From: Microcaldota archaeon
GTDB lineage: Archaea > Micrarchaeota > Micrarchaeia > Micrarchaeales > Micrarchaeaceae
Direction: 5' to 3'
Assembly: GCA_021798935.1 (NCBI GenBank)
Contig: JAJZBL010000004.1
Coordinates: 26,872 to 90,871, forward strand
DNA length: 64,000 nt
The position numbers and the translations under genes were made by a program. This document shows positions 49,495 to 59,325 of the stretch, piece by piece. Below the pieces are notes generated by a model, which was given only the letters and a program-made list of their open reading frames with translations, ran no database searches and was not told where the DNA came from. Position 1 is the first letter of the stretch. Every line of letters begins with the position of its first letter.

Positions 49495-50769
49495 GTGCCG
49501 ATAAAGACTAAGGATTATAATGAAAATAATGCTAATGGGGATAAAAGAGAGGAACGCATAAATGAAGGCAGTGGAGAGGATAAAACAAAAGATAACTCGA
49601 AGATTCGTTTTAATGAAAAGGATGTATTGGAGTTCAAATCCACGATAAACCATCTATATAAAGAGGATACTGATGTATACTCTGATATAGTAAAAGATTA
49701 TGGTAAAGAATTCAAGGTACCTAGCTTGTATTTTGATATGGGTAATTCAAGAGAAGTTAGTTTCAATATAGATGAAGGATTGTACTCAAAAATCTTGGCT
49801 TTCTATGATCGTAAAACAAATGAGGTAGTGATAAAACCAGAATTGCTTACCTATTATTTAAATAATCATAAGGATTCTGATATTTTAGAACATGCATTAG
49901 CACATGAACTAGGGCATGCAGCAGCTAATCAATTAGGCCTTAATAAAAATATAGAGGGTAATAAAGAAGAGTATACCTATGAAATTGTAACTGTAACCAA
50001 TGAGCTGCTGGCTAACTTATTTGCTGCAGAATTGAGGGTTAAGAAGAAAGGGATGCCTCTTTCCAATGAAGCAGTTGCAAAGCAGATGGTTAAAGATGAA
50101 TTAAATCCTAGTACACTTTCAAATGATATAGATGCAGCTGAGATATACCTAAAATATCGCAGTAATTATTCTAATAATAATTTAGCGGACATCAAAGAAT
50201 TTAACAATAAAGTTTATAATAAAATTTTGGATACCACACAGAAAAAAGGTATAATAGGAGAAAAAGGTATTGAGAAAATTAACGATGGATACTTTGATTT
50301 AATGAGATTAGAATTGAGAACTTACTTTTTAAATGCATTAGCCAACCGTTCAATTCTTGTTTACAGCGCGCCTGTGCTAGGTGCTGCAAAGGCGTTGCTT
50401 AGCGAAAAGATGCCATTTAAACAGTTTATTGACAAGGTATCAGATAATGTATCATCAATTAAGGAGATCAAAAGATATCTAGATGGATCACTTGCATCTG
50501 TAAGGTTGGGTGTGTTATATAAGATAGAACCAGGAAAAGATGAACAAGAGGGCTTAATTGAATTAGAGGCTAGAACATTATTTGAGAAAAAGTTGGAAGA
50601 GGGAGGATTTAAAAATTATCCAGAAGCTTTCTTAAAAATGACAAAATACTTGGAAGGCGAATTTGATGAGTTAAATTATTACTTTAATATAGGAATAGAA
50701 AGTGAAAAGAAGCTGCTAAGAGATTTGTCAATTTTAGATAATAGCCTTGGGATAAAACGTAGTGAGTAA
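49495..50769 (+). CDS. zincin with ImmA/IrrE (M78)-like core, tandem paralog 3
   Basis: EHALAHELGHAAANQLG...TNELLANLFAAELRVKKKGMPLSNEAVAKQMV. ORF-track start 49465 (TTG); alternative GTG at 49495. Confidence 0.75.
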   Translation: MPIKTKDYNENNANGDKREERINEGSGEDKTKDNSKIRFNEKDVLEFKSTINHLYKEDTDVYSDIVKDYGKEFKVPSLYFDMGNSREVSFNIDEGLYSKILAFYDRKTNEVVIKPELLTYYLNNHKDSDILEHALAHELGHAAANQLGLNKNIEGNKEEYTYEIVTVTNELLANLFAAELRVKKKGMPLSNEAVAKQMVKDELNPSTLSNDIDAAEIYLKYRSNYSNNNLADIKEFNNKVYNKILDTTQKKGIIGEKGIEKINDGYFDLMRLELRTYFLNALANRSILVYSAPVLGAAKALLSEKMPFKQFIDKVSDNVSSIKEIKRYLDGSLASVRLGVLYKIEPGKDEQEGLIELEARTLFEKKLEEGGFKNYPEAFLKMTKYLEGEFDELNYYFNIGIESEKKLLRDLSILDNSLGIKRSE

Positions 50770-50828
50770 AATACTATGGTCTCTTAAAAATAATTTATTT
50801 TTTGTTTATTATTAGATATATCCAAGTT

Positions 50829-51818
50829 CTATTCCTTATTATTATTTGAAAAGCGAATGAACAGGCTCAAGATTGCAGTCGCTGTGACTGAGAGAAGGAG
50901 CAAGCTGAATGCAAAGGATGTTCCAAAAGCCGAATATGTATTTGGAGCACCAAATCCAAATAAGTAATTAAATCCATATGAAAGAGATCCTGAAACCTGT
51001 GTCAATGGCAATCCTAAAATAGCATCTAAGAACATTGCAATTACAAACAACGCAGATAAGCTGCCAAGAATAAGCAGTGCATTCTTGCGCATTTTCCCAT
51101 TGCTATAAATCAGATAAGATAGCAGGACTGTAAGTACAAAGAAAACTATCAGTATGTCATAGTGCAGCATGCCTGAAACTCTCAATAATGTATCAAAGAT
51201 AAGAAGGTAGGCTGCAGCAATCAAGCTAAGTATTATGGAAACTGCCATCGTATAGCTTGCTGCTTTTATGAACTTTTCTTTCATTGAAAGTGATAATCCT
51301 AAAAGAGCAATTACCAGTATAAGGAATAAAACACCTACATAAGCGAAATAGTTCTTTGGCTTTGATGTACTAGTAGAAGGAGGAGGAATGGTTTTGGAGA
51401 CATTAGTTGAATTTGATATATTTGTTGAATTCAATACGTTTACAATTAACACAACTGGAGAAACGGAAGGATCATCGCCAACTGCGGATATATTGAATGT
51501 GTATTTGCCAGCAGGGGTGCCTTTTGCTACACTTATTGCAAGTGTGCCATTATATGTAGGATCCTCGTTAGAAGCACTTGGAGAAAAGGTTATATAACTG
51601 CTTGAAGGGCTTTCAGCAAGCGATGTTCCCCAATAACTTCCGCTGAAAAGTGAAATTGTAAATCCTATGCTTGCATAGCCTCCTTGTTGTATATTAACCG
51701 AATATTGGGTAAGTGTGACCTTAGAAGTGCCATAACCTGCTGCATATACAAAGTTAAATAAAAATAGCGCAGAAATAAGAAAAACAGCGGAAGCCAAAAC
51801 AATTGATTTAACCTGCAT
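50829..51818 (-). CDS. secreted/membrane protein, extracellular beta domain plus about five C-terminal TMs
   Basis: N-terminal signal (IVLASAVFLISALFLFNFVYA), beta-rich Ser/Thr region, hydrophobic C-terminal half. Confidence 0.7.
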   Translation of the reverse strand: MQVKSIVLASAVFLISALFLFNFVYAAGYGTSKVTLTQYSVNIQQGGYASIGFTISLFSGSYWGTSLAESPSSSYITFSPSASNEDPTYNGTLAISVAKGTPAGKYTFNISAVGDDPSVSPVVLIVNVLNSTNISNSTNVSKTIPPPSTSTSKPKNYFAYVGVLFLILVIALLGLSLSMKEKFIKAASYTMAVSIILSLIAAAYLLIFDTLLRVSGMLHYDILIVFFVLTVLLSYLIYSNGKMRKNALLILGSLSALFVIAMFLDAILGLPLTQVSGSLSYGFNYLFGFGAPNTYSAFGTSFAFSLLLLSVTATAILSLFIRFSNNNKE

Positions 51819-51862
51819 AATAGCGATTTAAGGTAAAACTATTTAATATTATCGATGCAAAT

Positions 51863-52270
51863 TCAGACGTCTTTTACATCGCTTGAATGCATTGGTATCA
51901 TTACCTGTGGGTCATCTTCCCTACTTCCAACTCCATTATCGACACGCTTTACGGCAGTTCCTATTGCAGTAACTTCCATCCATTCCCCATTATGCATGTA
52001 ATTTATATTCAACTTTACTGCTATAACACCATCAGCGCCAAGCTTATTTGCCTCATCAAGCATCCTGTTCAATGCCATCATTCTTGCATTATAAAGAAGT
52101 TCAGTTATCTGCGGTATTTCACCCTTTCCCATTCCCTTTATCCCTGTCATCATACCTCCTACAACACCCATGCTGTATACGGAGTTTCCTACGACAAGGC
52201 CAAGTGGCATATATCCCTGCTTCCTAAGAAGCCAAAAGTCGCTAGTCGACAGATCGCTTGTAAAAGCCAT
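51863..52270 (-). CDS. YbjQ/UPF0145 family (heavy-metal-binding-like) protein
   Basis: GLVVGNSVYSMGVVGGMMTGIKGMGKGEIPQITELLYNARMMALNRMLDEANKLGADGVIAVKLNINYM. Confidence 0.87.
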   Translation of the reverse strand: MAFTSDLSTSDFWLLRKQGYMPLGLVVGNSVYSMGVVGGMMTGIKGMGKGEIPQITELLYNARMMALNRMLDEANKLGADGVIAVKLNINYMHNGEWMEVTAIGTAVKRVDNGVGSREDDPQVMIPMHSSDVKDV

Positions 52271-52410
52271 TTTATCACATTTATATTACACAGTCAAATA
52301 TTAAATAGGTTTTTGTTTCCTTACCAAAAACCCAAATTTGCCAAATTTGCATTGTAGAAATTAGATAGAGAATTGCAAACGGCAGAATAAGAAAAAATAA
52401 GGAAAAGAAA

Positions 52411-53181
52411 TCAGGACTTAACCAAGTTTGGATTGTTAAGATCTCTTTCATAGACCAAATACTTCTTGAACTCCTCGGCCTGCTCCTTCGTCATATGAGG
52501 GAATGCACGGATAAGCGACTGCCCTCCATATGCTTGCCCTGAAGAAGACATATAGCCGGTAAATGCGATTGGATGCGCTATCACAGTCCAACCCTCCTGG
52601 AACATCTTAGATAGGTGCAGGTCTCTTATTTCAACTTCTGAAACTGTGTCAAGAGGCATTACATCCAGTGCCTGGCTCACAACAGTTGTTATACCTACTT
52701 GCCTTATAAGGCGCTTTGTAGTTATCCAGTAATTCTGGTACTGATATCCGAATAAGGCAGATTTTTTGGCAAAGTAAGTGGCCAAGAATTCTATTAATAA
52801 GGCCACAATTATTACTATAACACTGTAGATTATTGCATTATCCAACCCTATGACTGGATTAATGAAAAGCAGGAAACCTACAATCAGCACAACTACAACT
52901 AAAAGTGCTATTCCCACAACATATTTGACGCTGCTAGTCAAATTGTGCACATATATGTCCTTATCAGGCTTTGCATAATATACTATCTTTTCATCTTTCT
53001 CTACTGTAAATGGCAAATCTGCAGTGGCTGGTATTTCCTTTATCACAATATTCCCTTTAGAACCATCTGCAACTGCATTTGGCACATTGCCTAGATTCTC
53101 CAAATTATTTTGTTGTTCCACAGTTACACCTTTTAAACTTAAATTGACATTAACTTTTGAATAAAAATATCTAAATATCAA
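52411..53181 (-). CDS. bacterial PH-like (bPH2) domain membrane protein
   Basis: Two TMs then YQYQNYWITTKRLIRQVGITTVVSQALDVMPLDTVSEVEIRDLHLSKMFQEGWTVIAH. Confidence 0.7.
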   Translation of the reverse strand: MIFRYFYSKVNVNLSLKGVTVEQQNNLENLGNVPNAVADGSKGNIVIKEIPATADLPFTVEKDEKIVYYAKPDKDIYVHNLTSSVKYVVGIALLVVVVLIVGFLLFINPVIGLDNAIIYSVIVIIVALLIEFLATYFAKKSALFGYQYQNYWITTKRLIRQVGITTVVSQALDVMPLDTVSEVEIRDLHLSKMFQEGWTVIAHPIAFTGYMSSSGQAYGGQSLIRAFPHMTKEQAEEFKKYLVYERDLNNPNLVKS

Positions 53182-53771
53182 TATAGTTTTTGTACGCCCA
53201 TTCCTCCTTGCCCTAATACAGAATTTACTCCTTTCTTGTAAGCTGTATGTATAAGGACATATGCAAGTATCAACGCCGCTATTATTATCTCATAGAATCC
53301 AGCAGATCTGTTCCTGCCATTCCTGACTACCCTAAGCGCACTCTTGAACCCTGAAGCATACATCGATATATCGAATAGTATTATTATGATATTGAATATG
53401 GAAATGGCTATTGAACCAAAGCTTCTTCTATGCACTGCAACAAGTATCGATTGCACAGTTACAAGGATGCCAAATGAAATTATCATCAATCCAAATACAA
53501 GGAAGTTAAAGTTCAATGTATATGTGAGCAGCCCTATGCCTATGTACCCTATCTCGTAAAGTATCAAAGAGAGTATTATTACAAGCACATAGGTCATGCC
53601 GAAGAATGCTATTCCTACACCTGCATAGACAAAAAGTATTTTGGTAAGCATGCTTGCGAACCTCTGCTTCTTTTCAAGCATTCCTTTATTCACGCCGCTC
53701 GCATAAGCATCCCAGAGCGATATTATAAAGTCGAATGCAAGTATCAGTATTATAAATATATATCCAAGCAT
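53178..53771 (-). CDS. multi-TM membrane protein
   Basis: Multiple hydrophobic segments; 4-nt overlap with the bPH2 gene. Confidence 0.65.
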   Translation of the reverse strand: MLGYIFIILILAFDFIISLWDAYASGVNKGMLEKKQRFASMLTKILFVYAGVGIAFFGMTYVLVIILSLILYEIGYIGIGLLTYTLNFNFLVFGLMIISFGILVTVQSILVAVHRRSFGSIAISIFNIIIILFDISMYASGFKSALRVVRNGRNRSAGFYEIIIAALILAYVLIHTAYKKGVNSVLGQGGMGVQKLY

Positions 53772-53841
53772 AGGATTACCAAATTGAATTTAATCGCGTA
53801 TCTATTTTACTTGAACATTTTTATTAATTTATTTTATACTT

Positions 53842-55035
53842 TCAGGCTTTAAGAAGAGGTATCTCTATCTCCTCCTTGGAAAGCCCTCCGTGATGGCCCG
53901 ATGAACCTGAAATCCACTCTTTTCCTCCTGGATACTCTCTGCCTCCTGGATATTTGTAATATATTATGTTTTTCCGAGTGGCTATAGCTATGTGAGTTCC
54001 GAAACGATACCTTAAGGAATCGTCTACTTTCGTACTGCCGAATAAGCCAGATTTTATAGCATCGTTTGAATCATATAAGACAAAGTTCTTGCTGAACTCC
54101 TTATTGAATTCTTTTTCAAATTTCTCTTCTAAACCTTCAGATGAATCAAAGAACATGCTTCTGTCAGTGCCCCATGGCGGGTTTCTCAGATATTTTAGTG
54201 CACTGCTTCTCGCATCAAATCTGCTTATATCATCATGCTTTGAGGAAATCTGCCCATGGTCTGATGATATGATCAATTCCCATCCATTGTCCTTCAGCTT
54301 TGGCAGGAGCTTCTCCATTATCATCTCCAAGATGAATACAGTAATATGCAATACGCGCCTAGATTCCTTCGAGTATTCATGCTGCGCATGGTCTATATCC
54401 GGAATATAAGCATATACTAAGTTGTACTTATCAGATTCTGCAATATCAATCGATTGATATAGGAGATCATCAAATGATATGTAATCCGTATAATTGATAT
54501 TGTTGTATAAATAGGTTTGAGAGTTCTTTTGGTTGACCCGCTCAAACTGCATATACATGAAGTCTTTTCTTTTTCCCATCTTTAGCAGTGTATCTAAGCT
54601 TGGAAATAAGGAGTTGGCATCGGATTTGCCTGAAACTTCATCCAACAATGGGCTCCATGGAAGTGAAAGTATGTCCTTTATTGTCCCGTACTCTCGTATA
54701 GGAAGAGGGCTTCCTATTATTCCGTGTTCTGCAGGTGTTTTGCCTGAATCTATGCTTGTAAATGCTGTTGGGGTAAAGGATGGAAATACGGTGCTTATTT
54801 TGCTTATTTGCATTTTGGAAGGCAACTTCTTAAGCTGCTTGCTATTAGATATTGCTGATTTTAATAAATCCTGTCCAAAACCATCAATAAAAAGAAGAAA
54901 TCTTCTTTTCTTCTTTCCTCCTATGAGCTTTCCATGGCCCTCAGCCACCTCCTTTGCAAGCTCCATGTTGCTATTTCCGTAATCTGGGAAAGCAAATCCC
55001 TTGTCAATTAGGTCAGATTTTATGCTTTGCATCAA
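53842..55035 (-). CDS. alkaline phosphatase superfamily protein, tandem copy A
   Basis: FLLFIDGFGQDLLKSAIS, FPSFTPTAFTSIDSGKTPAEHGIIGSPLPIREYG, IPDIDHAQHEYS, LIISSDHGQ, SGHHGGLSKEE. Confidence 0.9.
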   Translation of the reverse strand: MMQSIKSDLIDKGFAFPDYGNSNMELAKEVAEGHGKLIGGKKKRRFLLFIDGFGQDLLKSAISNSKQLKKLPSKMQISKISTVFPSFTPTAFTSIDSGKTPAEHGIIGSPLPIREYGTIKDILSLPWSPLLDEVSGKSDANSLFPSLDTLLKMGKRKDFMYMQFERVNQKNSQTYLYNNINYTDYISFDDLLYQSIDIAESDKYNLVYAYIPDIDHAQHEYSKESRRVLHITVFILEMIMEKLLPKLKDNGWELIISSDHGQISSKHDDISRFDARSSALKYLRNPPWGTDRSMFFDSSEGLEEKFEKEFNKEFSKNFVLYDSNDAIKSGLFGSTKVDDSLRYRFGTHIAIATRKNIIYYKYPGGREYPGGKEWISGSSGHHGGLSKEEIEIPLLKA

Positions 55036-55047
55036 ATCACTACCGAT

Positions 55048-56220
55048 TCAGGCTTTGAGGAGAGGTATCTCCATCTCCTCCTTGGAAAGCCCTCCGTGGT
55101 GACCCGATAGCTCTGATGTCCATAATTTGCCTCCAGGATATCTGTAATGGAACAGGCTGTTGTGCTTTCCTATAGCTATGTGAGTTCCGAAACGATACCT
55201 TAAGGAATCGTCTACCTTCGTGCTGCCAAATAAGCCAGATTTTATCGCTTCATCTGAATCATATAAGACAAAGTTCTTGCTGAACTCCTTATTGAACTCT
55301 TTTTCAAATTTATCTTCTAAACCTTCAGCCGCATCAAATAACATCATTCTGTCCGTGCCCCAAGGGGAATTCCTAAGGTATTTTAGGATTTCACTCTTTG
55401 CATCAAGATCAATCGTATCTTCACGTTTTGAGGAAACTTGCCCATGGTCTGATGATATGATCAATTCCCATCCATTGTCCTTCAGCTTTGGCAGGAGCTT
55501 CTCCATCAACCTCTCAATCATCAATTGGGTTATTCCCAATCCAAGCCTGGATGTTTTCGTGTACATGTGCTGCGCATGGTCTATATCAGGAATATAAGCA
55601 TACACCGTATTATACTGGTCTGACTCCGCAATGTCTATGGATTGGAAAATAAAATCATCAAATGATATGTATCCGGTATAATTGATCTTGCTATATACAT
55701 ATGTCTGCTCATTCTTCCTTACTACCTGCTCAAACTGCATATATATAAAGTCTTTTTTGCTTCCCATTTTCAGCAATGTATCAGGAACTGGAAATATAGG
55801 TTTTGTTTCAGATTGGCCTGAAATTTCATCCAACGATGGGCTCCATGGAAGTGAAAACATATCTTTCATAGCTCCATACTCTCGTATAGGAAGGGGGCTT
55901 CCTATTATTCCGTGTTCTGCAGGTGTCTTGCCTGAATCTATGCTTGTGAATACGCTAGGAGTAAAAGAAGGGAATACAGTACTTATTTTTTCTATCTGCA
56001 TCTCTGATGATAATTTCTTAAGCTGCTTGCTATTGGATATTGCAGATTTCAATAAGTCGTATCCAAGGCCATCCATAAATATAAGGAATCTCCTTTTTTT
56101 CTTTCCTCCTATGAGCTTTCCATGGCCCTCAGCTACCTCCTTTGCAAGCTCCATGTTGCTATTCTCATAATCAGGAAAAGCAAATCCCTTGTCAATTAGG
56201 TCAGATTTTATGCCATTCAT
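55048..56220 (-). CDS. alkaline phosphatase superfamily protein, tandem copy B
   Basis: Near-identical blocks to copy A: IPDIDHAQHMYT, LIISSDHGQ, SGHHGGLSKEEMEIPLLKA. Confidence 0.9.
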   Translation of the reverse strand: MNGIKSDLIDKGFAFPDYENSNMELAKEVAEGHGKLIGGKKKRRFLIFMDGLGYDLLKSAISNSKQLKKLSSEMQIEKISTVFPSFTPSVFTSIDSGKTPAEHGIIGSPLPIREYGAMKDMFSLPWSPSLDEISGQSETKPIFPVPDTLLKMGSKKDFIYMQFEQVVRKNEQTYVYSKINYTGYISFDDFIFQSIDIAESDQYNTVYAYIPDIDHAQHMYTKTSRLGLGITQLMIERLMEKLLPKLKDNGWELIISSDHGQVSSKREDTIDLDAKSEILKYLRNSPWGTDRMMLFDAAEGLEDKFEKEFNKEFSKNFVLYDSDEAIKSGLFGSTKVDDSLRYRFGTHIAIGKHNSLFHYRYPGGKLWTSELSGHHGGLSKEEMEIPLLKA

Positions 56221-56307
56221 AATACCGTTATATTATAAACGTAAACTTATAAAAATCCTAATAATAGTTATTAATTACTGTCTTTATTGCGCTAAATCAG
56301 TGGTCTT

Positions 56308-56613
56308 ATGGATAGAGAAAACAAAGAGGAGGGTTCTGGCAAAATGGGCTTCATCGCTGCCTCAATAATAGTATTGGTAGGAAGCGTGATCGGCTATTAC
56401 ATACTTTATGCACCTGCGATAGCTTATGGACTTTCCTATTTCGGGATTCTCATAGGAATAATCATATTCATAGTCTCTTTAGGAATGCTCAAGAGCGTGA
56501 AGACATTGAATATATTCGCGTATATATTCTTCACAGTATGCTGCATATTCCTACCTTTCATAGGTGGAATTATAGGGTATATTTCAATGAGGAAAAATAA
56601 TGTAGCAAAATAA
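56308..56613 (+). CDS. small membrane protein
   Basis: Three hydrophobic segments. Confidence 0.55.
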   Translation: MDRENKEEGSGKMGFIAASIIVLVGSVIGYYILYAPAIAYGLSYFGILIGIIIFIVSLGMLKSVKTLNIFAYIFFTVCCIFLPFIGGIIGYISMRKNNVAK

Positions 56614-56637
56614 AAGATTCCAAGAAAAAGAAATTAA

Positions 56638-58008
56638 TCAATGGGAAGGAGCTATGTAGAAATCGATTGGCCTTCCTAAAGCCCCTTCTGCTGCCTCTTC
56701 CAATCCTTCGCTCATCGTTGGGTGTGGATGTATGGTGTCAGCTATATCCTCTAGCATAGCGCTCATCTCTATACCAAGTGTGGCTTCCCCAATTGCAACA
56801 TCTGCATTTTCCCCTACTATCCCGACGCCTTTCACCACGCCGTTTTCATCGTATGCTATCTTGACAAATCCTTCAGTAGCATCATCGGCTATAGCCCTTC
56901 CTGACGCTGAAAATGGGAATTTAACTGTCTTTATTCCATCACCTGAAAGCTTCCCTACGATTGCAATCTCTGGATCTGATAGTATAGTTTCCGGAATTGC
57001 CACGTTATCGAACTCAGAGTTCAATCCTGATGCTGATTCCCCTGCTATTACTCCTTGCCTGAGAGCTTTTGTAGCTGACATCGGCTGCCCTACTATGTCT
57101 CCTGAAGCATAGATATTTGGATCGGTGGTCTGCAGATGGCTGTCAACTTTTATGAAGCCTTTTTCATTAAGCTGCACCTTTGTATTCTCTAACCCCAATC
57201 CCTCTGTGTAAGGCACACGTTCAGGAGAAAGTGCAATTATATCCGCTGTGATCTCCTTTCCGCTCTCTAATGTTATCTTTCCATCGGAGTAGGATTTTAC
57301 AGGATCTTTTTCGTAAACTTCTACACCAAGATCAGCAAGCTTCTTCTTTGGTATTGCAACGAGATCCTGGTCAAGCCTTGAGAAGATTCCTTTTTCAGAT
57401 ATTACATATACCTTAGATCCCAACTTTGCAAACATAGAGCTGAATTCTATAGCAGCATAATCATCATTGACTATTACAATGCTCTTTGGTATATAATCCA
57501 AGGAAAGGGTTGACTTGTGGTCAAGCACCTTCACTCCGTCTATCTTGAATTTTTCAGGTTGTGCAAGCTTGGTGCCTGTAGATATTATCGCTTTCTTGAA
57601 GTTTAAGGTAACTCCATCGCTAAGCTGCAATGAATTAGAGGAAAGGAAAGAACCCATCGCATTGAACACTTCAATTCCGTGCAGCTTGCACAATGACTCT
57701 ACTCCTGATGACAGCTTCTTTGAAACATTCATCCTGTATTCGTGAGCTTTCTTGAAGTCAATCTGTGGTGTGCCTGTTATACCCAAATCCTTGTTGCCCT
57801 TGGCATACTGAAATTTATTTGCAATATTAATTAATGTTGCAGTTGGTATGCAAGTATAGTTTAGGCAGCTGCCTCCTAACTTGTCCGCTTCTACTAAGGC
57901 AACACTCTTTCCCAACTCTGATGCCCTTATCGCGGCAGTATACCCTCCAGCTCCCCCTCCTATCACTACTACATCAACTTCTTCAGGTAAAGATCCTACT
58001 ACTCCCAT
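56638..58008 (-). CDS. lpdA: dihydrolipoyl dehydrogenase (E3)
   Basis: VVVIGGGAGGYTAAIRASELGKSVALVEADKLGGSCLNYTCIPT; Rossmann motif, redox Cys pair, HPHPTMSE. Confidence 0.95.
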   Translation of the reverse strand: MGVVGSLPEEVDVVVIGGGAGGYTAAIRASELGKSVALVEADKLGGSCLNYTCIPTATLINIANKFQYAKGNKDLGITGTPQIDFKKAHEYRMNVSKKLSSGVESLCKLHGIEVFNAMGSFLSSNSLQLSDGVTLNFKKAIISTGTKLAQPEKFKIDGVKVLDHKSTLSLDYIPKSIVIVNDDYAAIEFSSMFAKLGSKVYVISEKGIFSRLDQDLVAIPKKKLADLGVEVYEKDPVKSYSDGKITLESGKEITADIIALSPERVPYTEGLGLENTKVQLNEKGFIKVDSHLQTTDPNIYASGDIVGQPMSATKALRQGVIAGESASGLNSEFDNVAIPETILSDPEIAIVGKLSGDGIKTVKFPFSASGRAIADDATEGFVKIAYDENGVVKGVGIVGENADVAIGEATLGIEMSAMLEDIADTIHPHPTMSEGLEEAAEGALGRPIDFYIAPSH

Positions 58009-58026
58009 AGTTACACCAAATATAAA

Positions 58027-59316
58027 TTAATCCCCCATTTCAAGGAACTCTGGATCCTCTATATAACTTTTCAGTTCGTTCCCAAACTTAACCGCCTCTG
58101 CCCCATCAACTACTCTGTGGTCGAATGTGAGCGTGAACGGAAGTATCTTCCTTATCTCTACCTTCCCATCAACTGCAACTGGCATATCTTTCATCATGCT
58201 GAAAGCCAGTATTGCAACATCTGGGGGGTTTATCATCGGTATACCGATGAATCCACCGCCCAAGCTGCCTGCATTCGTTATGGTAAATGAGGAATCCTTC
58301 ATATCATCCAATGTTATCGTATTTGCATAAAGCTTGTCCCTAAGGTCGGCAAGATCTCTTGCTATCTGCACTATGCTCTTCTTGTCTGCTTCCTTGACCA
58401 CTATAACTTTCAATCCATCTTTTGTCTCTGCACCAAGGCCTATATTGTAATAGTGCTTTACCAATATCTCCCTGTTTACTGGATCATAGCTTGCATTGAA
58501 ATGGGGATTATCCTTCAATGCTGCTACTGTAGCTTTTATCAGTATAGGAAGGAAGGTCAGCTTTATGTTAAACTGCTTCATGAACTTGTCCTTTGACTCA
58601 GAGACTATCCTATTTAACTCCGTCGCATCTATAAGATCTATATGCGAAGCTCTTGGTATAGTCCATGATGCTTCCATGTTCTTCGCAATTGCCTTCCTCA
58701 CTGGTGAGAGTGGCACATGCTCGATTTCTTCTGCATGCTTTTCTGCAAGGATCTCAGGATGCCTTGGCTTCTTCAGGACATCCGATGCTTCCTTGGCAGC
58801 ATCTCTTACATCAACTTCCATTATCCTTCCGTTAGGCCCTGTTCCCTTTATCTTTGTAAGGTCAACTTTCAGCTGCTCAGCCAATTTCCTTACAAATGGA
58901 GTAGTCAATATTTCAGCATGTGCTTCGCCTTCATGTGGTGCTGCAGGCTTGCTCTCTGCTTGTGGCTTTGGAGCTGCTTCCGGAACACTTGGCTCATTAG
59001 GCTTGCTTGGTGCCGCTGCTGCCTTTGGTGCATTTGGCTGCGCTGCAGCTGAACTTGGTATGTTCTTCAGCTCATCAGGTGTGCCAACGTATGCAAGTAT
59101 ATCACCCACTTTTATATCCGTATTTTCCTTTGCAACAACCTTTACCGTGCCTCCTTTTATAGATGGTATGTTTACAACAGCTTTGTCTGTTTCCACCTGC
59201 ATCAGGGTCTGGTCCTCCTTTACCTGATCTCCATCTTTTACCAATATCTTCTGGACATGCCCTTCGGTTATGCCCTCTCCTACATCTGCAAATTTGACTA
59301 TCTCCATTTTAATCAC
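58027..59316 (-). CDS. dihydrolipoamide acyltransferase (E2)
   Basis: Lipoyl domain VETDKAVVNIP, Ala/Pro linker, peripheral subunit-binding domain, catalytic LPFTLTFDHRVVDGAEAVKF. Confidence 0.95.
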   Translation of the reverse strand: MIKMEIVKFADVGEGITEGHVQKILVKDGDQVKEDQTLMQVETDKAVVNIPSIKGGTVKVVAKENTDIKVGDILAYVGTPDELKNIPSSAAAQPNAPKAAAAPSKPNEPSVPEAAPKPQAESKPAAPHEGEAHAEILTTPFVRKLAEQLKVDLTKIKGTGPNGRIMEVDVRDAAKEASDVLKKPRHPEILAEKHAEEIEHVPLSPVRKAIAKNMEASWTIPRASHIDLIDATELNRIVSESKDKFMKQFNIKLTFLPILIKATVAALKDNPHFNASYDPVNREILVKHYYNIGLGAETKDGLKVIVVKEADKKSIVQIARDLADLRDKLYANTITLDDMKDSSFTITNAGSLGGGFIGIPMINPPDVAILAFSMMKDMPVAVDGKVEIRKILPFTLTFDHRVVDGAEAVKFGNELKSYIEDPEFLEMGD

Positions 59317-59325
59317 TTAAAAAAT

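Larger units (their letters stand above)
46615..50769 (+). repeat. tandem gene triplication, ~1.42 kb repeat unit
   Basis: ORF starts are spaced 1428 and 1422 nt; both intergenic gaps are 135 nt; long identical nucleotide blocks between copies 2 and 3 and shared blocks in all three. Confidence 0.88.

Noticed and set aside
46615-50769. Tandem repeats as a CRISPR array or transposon
   Set aside because: Units are ~1.4 kb protein-coding genes, not short repeats with spacers; no transposase or terminal inverted repeats found.
51887-52357. 156 aa plus-strand ORF
   Set aside because: Antisense to the YbjQ-family gene; no coding signature.
58496-59227. 243 aa plus-strand ORF
   Set aside because: Antisense to E2 acyltransferase; composition reflects the Ala/Pro linker read backwards.
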